Assembly: GCF_946481145.1 (NCBI RefSeq)
Contig: NZ_CAMLMJ010000003.1
Span: forward strand, 62,001-126,000
Length of the DNA stretch: 64,000 nt
Reading direction: 5' to 3'
DNA from: an uncultured Sediminibacterium sp.
GTDB lineage: Bacteria; Bacteroidota; Bacteroidia; Chitinophagales; Chitinophagaceae
Shown here: piece after piece, positions 44,457 to 53,294 of the stretch
Layout: each line of letters starts with the position of its first letter
Position numbering within the stretch: position 1 is the stretch's first letter
The notes under the pieces: generated by a model
Databases searched by the model: none
Told to the model about the DNA's origin: nothing
What the model saw: only the letters and a program-made list of their open reading frames with translations
Position numbers and translations under genes: made by a program

Positions 44457-44499
44457 AAGACGTACAAGATAGGAATCATTTTTAATATTTGAGATAGTG

Positions 44500-44995
44500 T
44501 CCGAAAGACCGAAAGTCGGGGAGTCCGGGAGATGGGAATGGGGTGTTTTGGGGTGAGGGTTGGAGTTATGTATAAGATTTGAGAGGGAGTATGAAAGTCC
44601 GAAAGTCCGGGAGTCCGATGACCGGAAGACGAAAACCGGGTGTTTTAGGGGGAATACGGCGCAATCAATATTTAAAACGCACTTTCCTTCGGACTTTCGG
44701 ACTCCCGGACTTCCGGTCTTTTTCAAATTAGTCCGAAAGTCGGGAAGACCGAAGACCGGAAGATGAAAACCGGGTGTTTTAGGGGGGGATATTGGCGCAA
44801 TCAATATTAAAACGCTCTTTCCTCCGGACTTTCGGACTCCCGGACTTCCGGTCTTTTTCAAATTAGTCCGAAAGTCGGGAAGACCGAAGACCGGAAGATG
44901 AAAACCGGGTGTTTTAGGGGGGGATATTGGCGCAATCAATATTAAAACGCTCTTTCCTCCGGACTTTCGGACTCCCGGACTTCCGGTCTTTTTCT
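44500..44995. repeat. 135-bp tandem repeat built of family F words
   Basis: The word GGACTTTCGGACTCCCGGAC begins at 44691, 44826 and 44961, exactly 135 bases apart. Less perfect units lie before, from about 44500. Each unit contains TCCGGACTTTCGG and its complement CCGAAAGTCGGG, so every unit folds into hairpins. Because 135 is a multiple of 3, the minus strand stays open and yields a false repeated peptide. The whole 44457-45020 gap holds nothing else recognisable. Confidence 0.93.
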
Positions 44996-45021
44996 CTGTG
45001 GAAACAAATATGCCCGAAAAG

Positions 45022-45051
45022 ATTGCTTATTTGACAAAAAGTATATTTTTG
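45022..45051 (+). promoter_or_regulatory. Predicted promoter of acpP
   Basis: ATTG (45022-45025), an 18-base spacer, then TATTTTTG (45044-45051) fits the Bacteroidota TTTG-N19-TAnnTTTG pattern within one base. The acpP ATG is 25 bases downstream. Confidence 0.6.
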
Positions 45052-45075
45052 CGGCTGTAACAAAAACTTTTTACA

Positions 45076-45312
45076 ATGTCAGACATCGCAACAAGAGTTA
45101 AGAAAATCATAGTTGACAAGTTAGGGGTTGACGAGGCCGAGGTTACCAATGAGGCTTCTTTTACCAACGATCTCGGTGCCGATTCACTGGATACCGTTGA
45201 GTTGATTATGGAATTCGAAAAAGAATTCAACATCTCTATTCCTGATGAGCAGGCAGAAACCATCACCACCGTTGGTCAGGCTGTTGCTTACCTGGAAGAA
45301 CATGCCAAGTAA
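45076..45312 (+). CDS. acpP: Acyl carrier protein
   Basis: The 78-residue acidic protein carries growing acyl chains in fatty acid synthesis. The phosphopantetheine attachment Ser is in [19 protein letters not shown], the conserved helix II motif. It starts with [18 protein letters not shown], as is typical. fabF follows, and rnc after that: the acpP-fabF-rnc order is common in Bacteroidota and beyond. A hairpin between acpP and fabF could let acpP be expressed more strongly than fabF. Confidence 0.98.
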   Translation: MSDIATRVKKIIVDKLGVDEAEVTNEASFTNDLGADSLDTVELIMEFEKEFNISIPDEQAETITTVGQAVAYLEEHAK

Positions 45313-45341
45313 GAATTAATTTTATTTAAGGAATAATTTTA

Positions 45342-45380
45342 CATCCGCCTTATTGCGGCTTCGGCCTCGAAAGGCGGATG
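45342..45380 (+). repeat. Hairpin between acpP and fabF
   Basis: CATCCGCCTT (45342-45351) pairs with AAGGCGGATG (45371-45380) across a loop that can itself fold. No T-run follows, so RNA processing or stability rather than termination is more likely. Confidence 0.7.
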
Positions 45381-45402
45381 TTCACTTAAACAGGTTTTGA
45401 TC

Positions 45403-46656
45403 ATGGAATTAAAGCGCGTTGTTGTTACCGGAATTGGCACCCTCACCCCGTTAGGAAATAACCTTGAAGATTATTGGACGGCGTTGATCAATGGTGTACC
45501 CGGAGCTGATAACATTACTTTATTTGATGCATCCAAATTCAAAACACGTTTTGCATGTGAGATCAAAGGCTTCGATCCAACACTCTTTATGGATCGTAAA
45601 GAAGCCCGTAAAACAGACCGTTTTGCACAACTCGCTATCGCTGCCAGTGAAATGGCCGTTTCCGATGCGGGTATTTCCAAAGACAATGTAGATATTGACC
45701 GCGTAGGCGTAATTTTTGCAAGTGGTATAGGTGGACTTACCACTTTCCAGGAAGAAGTGATCAACTTTGCAAAGGGCGATGGAACACCACGTTTCAATCC
45801 CTTTTTCATTCCTAAAATGATCCTGGATATTGCTGCCGGACTTATCTCCATGCGTCATGGATTTCGCGGACCTAACTACGCAGTAGTGAGTGCCTGCGCA
45901 TCCAGTACCAATGCTATTATCAGCGCAGTAGATACCATTCGCCTGGGTAAGGCAGATATTATTGTTTCAGGTGGCGCAGAAGCCGTTATCAGTGAAGCCG
46001 GACTTGGTGGTTTTAATGCCATGAAAGCCATGAGCGAACGTAACGATGACCCTAAAACAGCCAGCCGCCCTTACGATAAGGACCGCGATGGTTTTGTAAT
46101 GGGAGAAGCTGCCGGTGCACTTATCCTGGAAGAATATGAACATGCCATCAAACGTGGCGCAAAAATCTATTGCGAAATTGCAGGTGGTGGCGCAACAGCA
46201 GATGCATATCATCTTACTGCTCCACACCCTGAAGGACTAGGCGCGCGCAATGTAATGTTTGCTGCTTTGAAAGATGCTGGTATGCGTGCCGATGAAATTG
46301 ATTATATCAATACCCACGGAACATCTACCCCATTAGGAGACGGAGCAGAAGTAAAAGCAATTACCGAAGTATTTGGTGAACACGCCTACAACCTCAATAT
46401 CAGCGCAACCAAATCTATGACAGGTCATTGTCTGGGAGCAGCAGGAGTAATTGAGGCTATAGCCTGTATTAAAAGTGTGATGCACGACATCATACCGCCA
46501 ACTATTAACCATTTTACCGATGACCCGGAACTTGATCCTAAATTGAATTTTACCTTCAATAAGGCACAACAAAAAACCGTAAGAGCCGCTTTAAGCAATA
46601 CATTTGGTTTCGGAGGGCATAATGCCTGTGTAATCGTGAAAAAATATACAGCCTAA
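45403..46656 (+). CDS. fabF: 3-oxoacyl-ACP synthase II (KAS II)
   Basis: FabF elongates acyl-ACP with malonyl-ACP. Start at 45403 (MELKRVVVTGIGTLTPLG) gives 417 residues, normal for KAS II. The catalytic Cys is in YAVVSACASSTNAI, and the two His lie in NTHGTSTPLGDGAEV and KSMTGHCLGAAGVIEAI; the ending SNTFGFGGHNACVIV is standard. All active-site residues are present. It lies between acpP and rnc on one transcript. Confidence 0.98.
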   Translation: MELKRVVVTGIGTLTPLGNNLEDYWTALINGVPGADNITLFDASKFKTRFACEIKGFDPTLFMDRKEARKTDRFAQLAIAASEMAVSDAGISKDNVDIDRVGVIFASGIGGLTTFQEEVINFAKGDGTPRFNPFFIPKMILDIAAGLISMRHGFRGPNYAVVSACASSTNAIISAVDTIRLGKADIIVSGGAEAVISEAGLGGFNAMKAMSERNDDPKTASRPYDKDRDGFVMGEAAGALILEEYEHAIKRGAKIYCEIAGGGATADAYHLTAPHPEGLGARNVMFAALKDAGMRADEIDYINTHGTSTPLGDGAEVKAITEVFGEHAYNLNISATKSMTGHCLGAAGVIEAIACIKSVMHDIIPPTINHFTDDPELDPKLNFTFNKAQQKTVRAALSNTFGFGGHNACVIVKKYTA

Positions 46657-46661
46657 GATTT

Positions 46662-47375
46662 GTGCAGTTTTTAAAACGACTTTTTTCATCCAAATCGTCA
46701 GACGCTTCTTTTGAGGCACAACTGAAAAATGTATTGGGCCTAAAACCCGGTAACCTGCTTATTTATCGTACTGCCCTCAGTCACCGTTCGGTAAAAGATA
46801 CCCCGGAAGAAAATAATGAACGCCTCGAATACCTTGGTGATGCGGTGCTAAGTGCCGTTGTTGCCGACTATCTTTTTAAAAGATATCCGTATAAAGGCGA
46901 AGGCTTTCTCACAGAAATGCGCAGTAAAATGGTTAACCGCCAGCAACTGAACGATATCGCCCTTAAAATGGGTCTGCGCAAGCTTACCTTCTACAACAAA
47001 TTCGACAATTCCCTCAAAGGAAGTCAGATATTCGGAAATACACTCGAAGCAGTTGTTGGTGCGGTGTACCTTGATAAAGGGTACGAGAAAACACAACACT
47101 GGGTACTCAAGCAGATTGTTATTCCACACATGTTTGTAGACGATCTGGAATCGGTAGACATTAACCTGAAAAACAAACTAATCGGCTGGGCAAGTAAACA
47201 CGGACGTACACTTACTTTCGACCTGGCAGACGAAAAAATGGAAGGCTCCCGCCGCCTCTTCACCATTCATATCATACTAGACGGCGAACTTCTTTCCGTC
47301 GGCAAAGGCTATAATAAAAAAGACGCCTCCCAGGTTGCCGCGCAAGCAGCGGTGGAAAAACTTGGGCTGCAATAG
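46662..47375 (+). CDS. rnc: Ribonuclease III
   Basis: RNase III cuts double-stranded RNA in rRNA and mRNA maturation. The 237-residue protein has the signature NERLEYLGDAVLSAVVADYL and the second acidic site in TLEAVVGAVYLDKG, then a C-terminal dsRNA-binding domain (GYNKKDASQVAAQAAVEKLG). The start is a GTG at 46662, 5 bases after the fabF stop; no ATG is better placed. Notably, the surrounding transcripts are rich in long hairpins that would be RNase III substrates. Confidence 0.97.
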   Translation: MQFLKRLFSSKSSDASFEAQLKNVLGLKPGNLLIYRTALSHRSVKDTPEENNERLEYLGDAVLSAVVADYLFKRYPYKGEGFLTEMRSKMVNRQQLNDIALKMGLRKLTFYNKFDNSLKGSQIFGNTLEAVVGAVYLDKGYEKTQHWVLKQIVIPHMFVDDLESVDINLKNKLIGWASKHGRTLTFDLADEKMEGSRRLFTIHIILDGELLSVGKGYNKKDASQVAAQAAVEKLGLQ

Positions 47376-47463
47376 AAACAGAGTAATAAGGAACATGAAA
47401 TAAGAAATCAGAAAGGATAACTACTTTCTGATTTCATGTTCCTTATTCCTTATTTCTCTGTTC
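47376..47463. repeat. Slipped palindrome between rnc and mce
   Basis: AACAGAG, AATAAGGAACATGAAAT and AATCAGAAAG are mirrored by CTTTCTGATTTCATGTTCC, TTATTCC and CTCTGTTCC, with AATAAG words duplicated unequally in the two arms. The right arm overlaps the last codons of mce. Confidence 0.8.
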
Positions 47464-47863
47464 CTTTTGCTTCCTGACAAAGCTCCACCAACACCCCATT
47501 CGTTCCTTTTGGATGAAGGAAGCAGACGAGCTTGTTGTCGGCGCCGGATTTGGGTGTTTCGTTGAGGAGTTGGAAACCAAGCCCTTTTAAACGGGCCATT
47601 TCAGCCTCAATATCAGCTACTTCGAAGGCAATATGGTGTATCCCTTCCCCTTTTTTCTCGATAAAACGGGCAATTACGCCATCTGGGTCGGTACTTTCCA
47701 ATAGTTCTATCTTGGTTTCCCCGACCTGAAAAAAGGCTGTATTGACGTTTTCTGAGGCCACAGTCTCGGTTTTGTAGCAGGGGGTAGACAGTAATTGCTC
47801 GAATAATGGGATGGAAATCGAAAAATTTTTAACGGCAAGGCCAATATGTTCAACTTTTAACAT
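47450..47863 (-). CDS. mce: Methylmalonyl-CoA epimerase
   Basis: The 137-residue glyoxalase/VOC protein starts MLKVEHIGLAVKNFSISIPL, with metal ligands in VEHIGLAV (His), GEGIHHIAFEVADIEAEM (His) and the C-terminal GVLVELCQEA (Glu). This set and the length match methylmalonyl-CoA epimerase, which interconverts the (R) and (S) forms for propionate or succinate metabolism. It stands alone and converges with rnc. Its last codons lie within a repeat-derived palindrome, so the C-terminal tail may differ in relatives. Confidence 0.93.
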   Translation of the reverse strand: MLKVEHIGLAVKNFSISIPLFEQLLSTPCYKTETVASENVNTAFFQVGETKIELLESTDPDGVIARFIEKKGEGIHHIAFEVADIEAEMARLKGLGFQLLNETPKSGADNKLVCFLHPKGTNGVLVELCQEAKGTEK

Positions 47864-47950
47864 CTTTTATTGTTTTAAAATAGGCTTTCGATTTGTGAAA
47901 AAAAGCGGCTGGAAGCGGGTTTCAGTTCTGCAAGTATAAACCGATTGACG

Positions 47951-47958
47951 TATTTTTG
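47951..47958 (+). promoter_or_regulatory. Candidate minus-7 element of iscS
   Basis: TATTTTTG matches TAnnTTTG and lies 30 bases before the iscS ATG; a convincing minus-33 element is not seen. Confidence 0.4.
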
Positions 47959-47988
47959 TATTAATAAGCAAGCAAATTTCTCTGTACT

Positions 47989-49206
47989 ATGTTGAAATTA
48001 CCGATTTACCTTGATAACAATGCCACCACACCCATGGATCCCCGTGTGTTGGAAGCTATGATACCTTACTTTACCGAGCATTTTGGTAATGCGGCCAGTC
48101 GTAACCACTCATTTGGCTGGCAAGCTGAAGAAGCGGTGGATTATGCACGTGAGCAGGTAGCTAAACTGATAGGAGCTGATCCGAAAGAGATCATCTTTAC
48201 CTCAGGCGCTACCGAAGGTGATAACCTGGGAATCAAAGGGGTGTACGAAATGTACGCCAGTAAAGGGAATCATATCATTACCTGTACTACAGAACATAAA
48301 GCGGTATTAGATACCTGTAAGCATATTGAAAGATCAGGTGGGGAAGTTACCTACCTGGAAGTTAATCCGGAAGGATTGATAGACCTGAAAGAACTGGAAG
48401 CTGCAATTAAACCCAATACCATCCTTATTGCCATCATGTATGCCAATAATGAAATCGGGGTTATTCAGCCAGTAAAAGAAATCAGCGCCATCGCTCGCAA
48501 ACACGGTGTTCTTTTCTTTACAGATGGAACCCAGGCAGTAGGTAAAATACCTGTTGACGTAAACAAAGACGGTATTGATATTATGGCTTTTACCGGACAT
48601 AAAATGTACGGTCCAAAAGGCGTAGGTGCTCTTTATGTACGCCGTAAAAACCCAAGGGTAAAAGTAACTGCCCAGATGGATGGCGGTGGTCATGAGAGAG
48701 GCATGCGCAGCGGTACATTGAATGTACCTGGTATTGTTGGCTTTGGTAAGGCTTGTGAACTCGCAAGACTAGAAATGGCCGATGATGCTGCCAGACTGAG
48801 CAAACTGCGCGATAAGCTGGAAAATGCTTTAATGCAGTTGGAAGAAGCTTATGTGAACGGAAGTCGTGAACACCGTTTACCACATGTAAGTAATATTTCT
48901 TTTAAATACGTAGAAGGAGAGGGATTGATGATGGGCTTTAATAAAAACATTGCCCTTTCATCTGGTTCAGCTTGTACTTCTGCTTCACTGGAGCCAAGTT
49001 ATGTATTAAAAGCACTAGGACTGGGCGATGATCTGGCACATAGTTCGCTTCGTTTTGGATTGGGTAGATTTACTACCGAAGAACAAATCGACTACACCAT
49101 CAAGGCTGTAAGTGAAACCGTATTAAAACTGAGAGAAATGAGTCCACTCTGGGAAATGTTCAAAGAAGGTATCGACCTGAACAGCATTGAGTGGGCACAC
49201 CACTGA
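47989..49206 (+). CDS. iscS: Cysteine desulfurase (IscS/NifS type)
   Basis: IscS takes sulfur from cysteine for iron-sulfur cluster assembly. The 405-residue PLP enzyme starts [20 protein letters not shown]. It has the PLP Lys in [19 protein letters not shown] and the persulfide Cys in [19 protein letters not shown], with the group I insertion typical of IscS. iscU and iscA follow on the same strand, completing a reduced isc cluster (no iscR, hscAB or fdx here). Well supported. Confidence 0.97.
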   Translation: MLKLPIYLDNNATTPMDPRVLEAMIPYFTEHFGNAASRNHSFGWQAEEAVDYAREQVAKLIGADPKEIIFTSGATEGDNLGIKGVYEMYASKGNHIITCTTEHKAVLDTCKHIERSGGEVTYLEVNPEGLIDLKELEAAIKPNTILIAIMYANNEIGVIQPVKEISAIARKHGVLFFTDGTQAVGKIPVDVNKDGIDIMAFTGHKMYGPKGVGALYVRRKNPRVKVTAQMDGGGHERGMRSGTLNVPGIVGFGKACELARLEMADDAARLSKLRDKLENALMQLEEAYVNGSREHRLPHVSNISFKYVEGEGLMMGFNKNIALSSGSACTSASLEPSYVLKALGLGDDLAHSSLRFGLGRFTTEEQIDYTIKAVSETVLKLREMSPLWEMFKEGIDLNSIEWAHH

Positions 49207-49322
49207 TAATTTGAAAATGGGGTGATTTGAAAATTTGAAAATGATTTTTGAATTACCCAATTACTAACAAGTAGTATCGTCATTTTCAAATTTTCAAATT
49301 GTTTAATTTTCAAATTGATTCA
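49207..49322. repeat. TTTGAAAAT word palindrome between iscS and iscU
   Basis: AATTTGAAAATG-type words on the left are mirrored by CATTTTCAAATTTTCAAATT on the right around TACCCAATTACT. It may weaken read-through from iscS to iscU. Confidence 0.75.
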
Positions 49323-49325
49323 ACC

Positions 49326-49745
49326 ATGGCATATTCAGAAAAAGTAATCGACCATTATAGTAACCCCAAAAATGTGGGTACGCTAGATAAAGGAAAAAAG
49401 AATGTAGGTACTGGTTTAGTTGGAGCTCCTGAGTGTGGCGACGTTATGCGTCTTCAGATTGAAGTAGACGATGCTACCGGTGTTATTACAGACGCTAAAT
49501 TCAAAACTTTCGGATGCGGATCAGCCATTGCTTCTTCATCACTCGCTACTGAGTGGTTGAAAGGTAAAACAGTTGATCAGGCTGTTCAGATCGATAATAT
49601 GGATCTGGTGGAAGAATTAAACCTTCCTCCTGTAAAGATTCACTGCTCAGTATTGGCAGAAGATGCTATTAAAGCAGCTATCAACGATTATCGTAAGAAG
49701 AATGGTCTCGAAGAACTGGTATTCGAAGAGAAAGGCGTGCACTAA
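49326..49745 (+). CDS. iscU: Fe-S cluster assembly scaffold
   Basis: With the start at 49326 (MAYSEKVIDHYSNPKNVGTL) the protein has 139 residues. The three scaffold cysteines are in GAPECGDVMRLQ, KTFGCGSAIASSSLATEWL and LPPVKIHCSVLAEDAIKAA. The aspartate that regulates cluster release follows ECG. IscU receives sulfur from IscS and builds 2Fe-2S clusters. Gene order iscS-iscU-iscA supports the call. Confidence 0.97.
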   Translation: MAYSEKVIDHYSNPKNVGTLDKGKKNVGTGLVGAPECGDVMRLQIEVDDATGVITDAKFKTFGCGSAIASSSLATEWLKGKTVDQAVQIDNMDLVEELNLPPVKIHCSVLAEDAIKAAINDYRKKNGLEELVFEEKGVH

Positions 49746-49799
49746 TTTGTAAAAGGCTATTTTTCAACCATTAGCCATGAACTATTAACTATTAGTCAA

Positions 49800-50150
49800 A
49801 TGGTCGCAACAGAGAACAGCATATACGTAAGCGATAAAGCAAAGAAAAAAGTACAGCAACTGATGGATGAAGCAGGTGTTGCAGGAGATACTTCGTACTT
49901 TTTAAGGGTCGGTGTTGTAGGAGGTGGATGTTCGGGCTTGAGTTATAAACTCGATTTCGATAATGAAATAAAACCAATGGATCAGGTTTTTGAAGACAAT
50001 GGCGTGAAAGTAGTAACAGACCTGAAAAGTTTTTTATACCTCGTAAATACAGAACTTGATTTCTCCGATGGATTGAATGGCAAAGGATTTTATTTCAATA
50101 ACCCTAATGCCAGCAGAAGTTGTGGATGTGGGGAGAGTTTTGCGGTGTAA
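49800..50150 (+). CDS. iscA: A-type Fe-S carrier (IscA/SufA/ErpA family)
   Basis: The 116-residue protein has the three conserved cysteines of A-type carriers: VVGGGCSGLSYKLDF, then the C-terminal SRSCGCGESFAV. It transfers clusters from the scaffold to target proteins. The start ATG at 49800 follows a short TTAACTATTAG word repeat. It ends the isc unit and is followed by three successive hairpins. Confidence 0.95.
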   Translation: MVATENSIYVSDKAKKKVQQLMDEAGVAGDTSYFLRVGVVGGGCSGLSYKLDFDNEIKPMDQVFEDNGVKVVTDLKSFLYLVNTELDFSDGLNGKGFYFNNPNASRSCGCGESFAV

Positions 50151-50172
50151 TGATAAATTATTAATGAATTAT

Positions 50173-50274
50173 AAAATGCCTGGTATATCCAGGCATTTTT
50201 CTTTTGTAAACAAAAAAGCCTGGTATAGCCCAGGCCTTTTCCAAAAACCAACGGCATTTGTGTAAACAAATGCC
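50173..50274 (+). terminator. Three tandem hairpins, at least one terminator, after iscA
   Basis: First: AAAATGCCTGG/CCAGGCATTTT (50173-50183, 50189-50199) with a T-run, a good terminator. Second: GCCTGG/CCAGGC (50218-50223, 50230-50235) flanked by A and T runs. Third: GGCATTTG/CAAATGCC (50253-50260, 50267-50274). The first two share CCTGGTATA and look duplicated. Confidence 0.85.
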
Positions 50275-50330
50275 AGAACAGGTTATCTGACACACATGAG
50301 AAAAAAAGAATGGCCTGTTCGATCGATTTG

Positions 50331-50663
50331 CTAGTTGAAAATAATATTCCCTTTCTCAGGCGGTGCCGGTGGAGCCGGCCGTTCTGGTTTTTGAATAACT
50401 ATTGGAGGGTCTCCTATTGGAGCTTTTTTGAGTTTTATTTTTGTTTTTTCAACCGGCTGCGGCGGTGGCGGTGGCGGTTGAGTGCCGGGCAACATTTTAA
50501 TCTTTGGGGGATTGAATTTTGGTGCTGCTTTTGGCCGCTCAACTGGCGGCGGCGGTGGCGGCGGCATTTTCTTAACCAGCTTTTCAGATTGGTTCGTTTG
50601 AGCATTTGCAAATAAGCCCACGCCAAATACCGTAAGTAATAGCAGGATGATTTTCTTGAACAT
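50331..50663 (-). CDS. Secreted proline-rich small protein
   Basis: The 110-residue product has a clear signal peptide (MFKKIILLLLTVFGVGLFANAQ). The mature part is dominated by proline runs (MPPPPPPPVERPKAAP, TQPPPPPPQPVEKTKIK) with Lys, and no domain. The frame stays open on a cysteine-poor, low-complexity pattern that is typical of small exported Bacteroidota proteins of unknown role, possibly cell-envelope spacers. The signal peptide makes the minus strand the coding one. Confidence 0.75.
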   Translation of the reverse strand: MFKKIILLLLTVFGVGLFANAQTNQSEKLVKKMPPPPPPPVERPKAAPKFNPPKIKMLPGTQPPPPPPQPVEKTKIKLKKAPIGDPPIVIQKPERPAPPAPPEKGNIIFN

Positions 50664-50768
50664 ATGGCTGTTTTAACTTTAGATGCCATATTCAACAGAT
50701 TCCATAAAGAACACATAAAATATTTATGAACGGCACTGTTATCGAAGAGAACAATTAGTTTTGACAAT

Positions 50769-51491
50769 ATGTGGATTATCTGCAAAAAAGAATGGCAACA
50801 ATTCTTCAGTAGCTTAACAGGCTTTATTGCCCTGGCAGTATTCCTGCTGATCAATGGTCTGATGCTATTCGTTTTCCCGGAAACAAGTATCCTGGAGTTT
50901 GGATATGCCAGTCTGGCCGGCTTTTTTAGCTTAGTACCCTGGATACTTTTATTCGTTGTACCTACCATTACCATGCGAAGTTTTTCGGATGAATATCGAC
51001 TAGGTAATTTTGAAATATTACGTACACTACCCCTTTCTCCGGGTCAACTTGTTTGGGGAAAGTTTTTCGGTGCCCTGGTAATTGTTTTTTCCGCCATACT
51101 ACCTACCATTATTTATGCCATCTCCATACAAACACTCAGTGTAACCGGAGGAATAGACATAGGTGCAACAATTGGTAGTTATTTAGGTCTGTTATTACTC
51201 GGTGCCGTTTTCACCGCAATCGGAATTTGTACCAGTAGCTATACTAATAATACAGTAGTAGCATTTATTGCCGGAGCTTTTGTATGCTTCTTATTATACA
51301 ATGGATTCGATGCCATCAGTAAACTGTCTGTATTTAGTGGAGGAATGGATTATTACCTGGAAATGCTCGGTATCCATTTTCATTACCGCAGTATCAGCAG
51401 AGGAGTAGTCCGCATAAGCGACATTGTTTACTTTTCTGCTATTATATACTTTTTTCTTTTTCTCACACAAAGGAACCTGTTGAAAAGATAA
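50769..51491 (+). CDS. gldF: Gliding-motility ABC transporter permease
   Basis: GldF is the membrane permease of the GldAFG ABC transporter implicated in Bacteroidota gliding. The 240-residue protein has six hydrophobic segments, opens with ICKKEWQQFFSSLTGFIAL, and contains TMRSFSDEYRLGNFEILRTL and LPLSPGQLVWGKFFGA, characteristic of the ABC-2 type GldF family. gldG follows after 9 bp. The ATPase gldA is not in the window. Presence supports a Bacteroidota origin but not gliding by itself. Confidence 0.93.
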   Translation: MWIICKKEWQQFFSSLTGFIALAVFLLINGLMLFVFPETSILEFGYASLAGFFSLVPWILLFVVPTITMRSFSDEYRLGNFEILRTLPLSPGQLVWGKFFGALVIVFSAILPTIIYAISIQTLSVTGGIDIGATIGSYLGLLLLGAVFTAIGICTSSYTNNTVVAFIAGAFVCFLLYNGFDAISKLSVFSGGMDYYLEMLGIHFHYRSISRGVVRISDIVYFSAIIYFFLFLTQRNLLKR

Positions 51492-51500
51492 CGCACCATT

Positions 51501-53246
51501 ATGCCACAATTATTAAAACATAAATATGGTTGGTTGGGCTTGCTGGTAATACTGGTAGCAGTGATTTATCTATCGGCTAATATTGGTTACAGGGCAGACC
51601 TGACCGCAGATAAGCGATACAGTCTTACCAACCCTACAAAACAATTATTATCAACCCTGGATTCAACCATTCAGGTAGATGTTTTTCTAACGGGTGAATT
51701 GCCTGCAGACTATAAAAAACTTTCACTGGCTACACAGGAGTTACTGGATGAATTTAAGTCACTGTCGGGTAACCAACTGATAGTGAAATTTGAAAAGCCA
51801 GGGGAAGATTTATCCAACGATACAGCCCGAGCCATACTTTATGATAGCCTGGCAAGTTTGGGTGTTATATTTGAAAGAAGTGAAATAACCAGCAGCGATA
51901 AATCTACCGCACAACTTATTATTCCATCAGCCCTTGTGCGTTATGGAAACAGAAGACCTATTGCTATTGACCTGAGAAGCAGCAGAAAAATTTTCAGGCA
52001 ATACAATGTGATGAATGATGTTGAGCCGCTTGAAGACAAGGAAGCCACACGTAATGCAGCCGAGGCATTATTGGAGTATAAGTTCGCTAATGCCATCGAT
52101 AAACTTACCAGAAAAAATATTCCTACCATCGCTTATCTGGTTGGTAATGGTGAACCAACAGACCTTAAAGTAAATGATCTGGGAGAAAGTTTACGTAATG
52201 AATACAGGCTGGCCGTCTTTGACCTGAAACAAGGTTATCCCGACCCTACACTAATCGATGCAATGATTATTGTAAAGCCCACACAAGCTTTTACGGAGGA
52301 AGACAAACTAAAATTGGATCAGTATGTAATGAATGGCGGTAAGCTAATTTGGTTCATCGATAAACTACATGCTGAATTAGACAGCCTGATGCGCAGTCAG
52401 GCAGAGTATACTGCATTTGACCGTGGATTAGACATTGATGATCTTCTTTTTAAATATGGTGTTCGTATTAATGGAGATTTGTTGCAAGACCTGAACTGTT
52501 CTAAAATACCTATTGTTATTGGCCGCAATCCCGATGGTTCACCCAATATGCAGCGAGTTCCCTGGCCTTATTATCCTTTTTTGGCATCCCAAACGAATAA
52601 CCCTATTTCAAAAAATATAGACCGGGTATTACCCATCTTTCCATCCAGTATCGATACGGTTAAGGCACCGGGAATTCAGAAAACAATATTATTGGCATCT
52701 GATACCAATAGCCGTCGCATTTCTTCTCCGGCCATTGTATCAATCAACAGTGTAAAATCAGAAGAGGATCTGCGAAGCTTTAATAAAAGTTTTGTGCCGG
52801 TTGCGGTATTGCTGGAAGGAAACTTTCAGTCATTATTTGCGAACAGGGCCAGCAATAACTTAATGGATTCAGTGCAAAGAACAACAGGCCGCCCATTTTT
52901 AAAAGCAGCTAAAGTATCCGGGAAACAAATTGTAGTATCTGATGCTGATATTGTAACCAATGCATTAAGTAATACAACCGGTCCACTTTCTATGGGTGAA
53001 CTTCCCTTTGAAGGGTATCGATTTGCCAACCGGGAATTTTTCCTGAACTGTATAGATTACCTGGTAAGCAATAATGGCTTATTTGAAAGCAGGAATAAAA
53101 CCATTGTACTCCGCTTATTAGATAAAGAAAAAATAGCCAATCAAAAAAATACCTGGCAATGGATTAATATTCTTGCCCCGCTGGTATTATTGGGAATAGC
53201 AGGAGCAACACTGCAATTGAGGCGAAAAAAGAAATACGGCAAGTAA
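51501..53246 (+). CDS. gldG: Gliding-motility ABC transporter substrate-binding protein
   Basis: The 581-residue protein has one N-terminal TM helix (YGWLGLLVILVAVIYLSA), then a large periplasmic part opening with RYSLTNPTKQLLSTL, the typical GldG/IFT52-like fold with NIPTIAYLVGNGEPTD and a second TM helix near the end (WINILAPLVLLGIAGATLQL) before a basic tail. This two-TM arrangement is normal for GldG. It is 9 bp downstream of gldF and probably cotranscribed. Confidence 0.93.
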   Translation: MPQLLKHKYGWLGLLVILVAVIYLSANIGYRADLTADKRYSLTNPTKQLLSTLDSTIQVDVFLTGELPADYKKLSLATQELLDEFKSLSGNQLIVKFEKPGEDLSNDTARAILYDSLASLGVIFERSEITSSDKSTAQLIIPSALVRYGNRRPIAIDLRSSRKIFRQYNVMNDVEPLEDKEATRNAAEALLEYKFANAIDKLTRKNIPTIAYLVGNGEPTDLKVNDLGESLRNEYRLAVFDLKQGYPDPTLIDAMIIVKPTQAFTEEDKLKLDQYVMNGGKLIWFIDKLHAELDSLMRSQAEYTAFDRGLDIDDLLFKYGVRINGDLLQDLNCSKIPIVIGRNPDGSPNMQRVPWPYYPFLASQTNNPISKNIDRVLPIFPSSIDTVKAPGIQKTILLASDTNSRRISSPAIVSINSVKSEEDLRSFNKSFVPVAVLLEGNFQSLFANRASNNLMDSVQRTTGRPFLKAAKVSGKQIVVSDADIVTNALSNTTGPLSMGELPFEGYRFANREFFLNCIDYLVSNNGLFESRNKTIVLRLLDKEKIANQKNTWQWINILAPLVLLGIAGATLQLRRKKKYGK

Positions 53247-53294
53247 ACACCTGCGACGTGCTGGAATCTTATCTTTACGGTCTAATTTACCCTC

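Noticed and set aside
44457..44939. N-terminal extension of the GNAT protein with a threefold repeated peptide
   Set aside because: It is the antisense of a 135-bp hairpin tandem repeat whose length happens to be a multiple of 3; the GNAT fold is complete from 44456.
44500..44995. Possible CRISPR array
   Set aside because: The units are contiguous and alike throughout, without unique spacers or cas genes.
50310..50615. 101-residue plus-strand frame rich in Trp and Arg
   Set aside because: It is the complement of proline-coding runs in the secreted proline-rich protein, which has a signal peptide on the minus strand.
51501..53246. A gldA ATPase gene completing the gliding transporter
   Set aside because: No ABC ATPase motifs occur near gldF-gldG; it must lie elsewhere.
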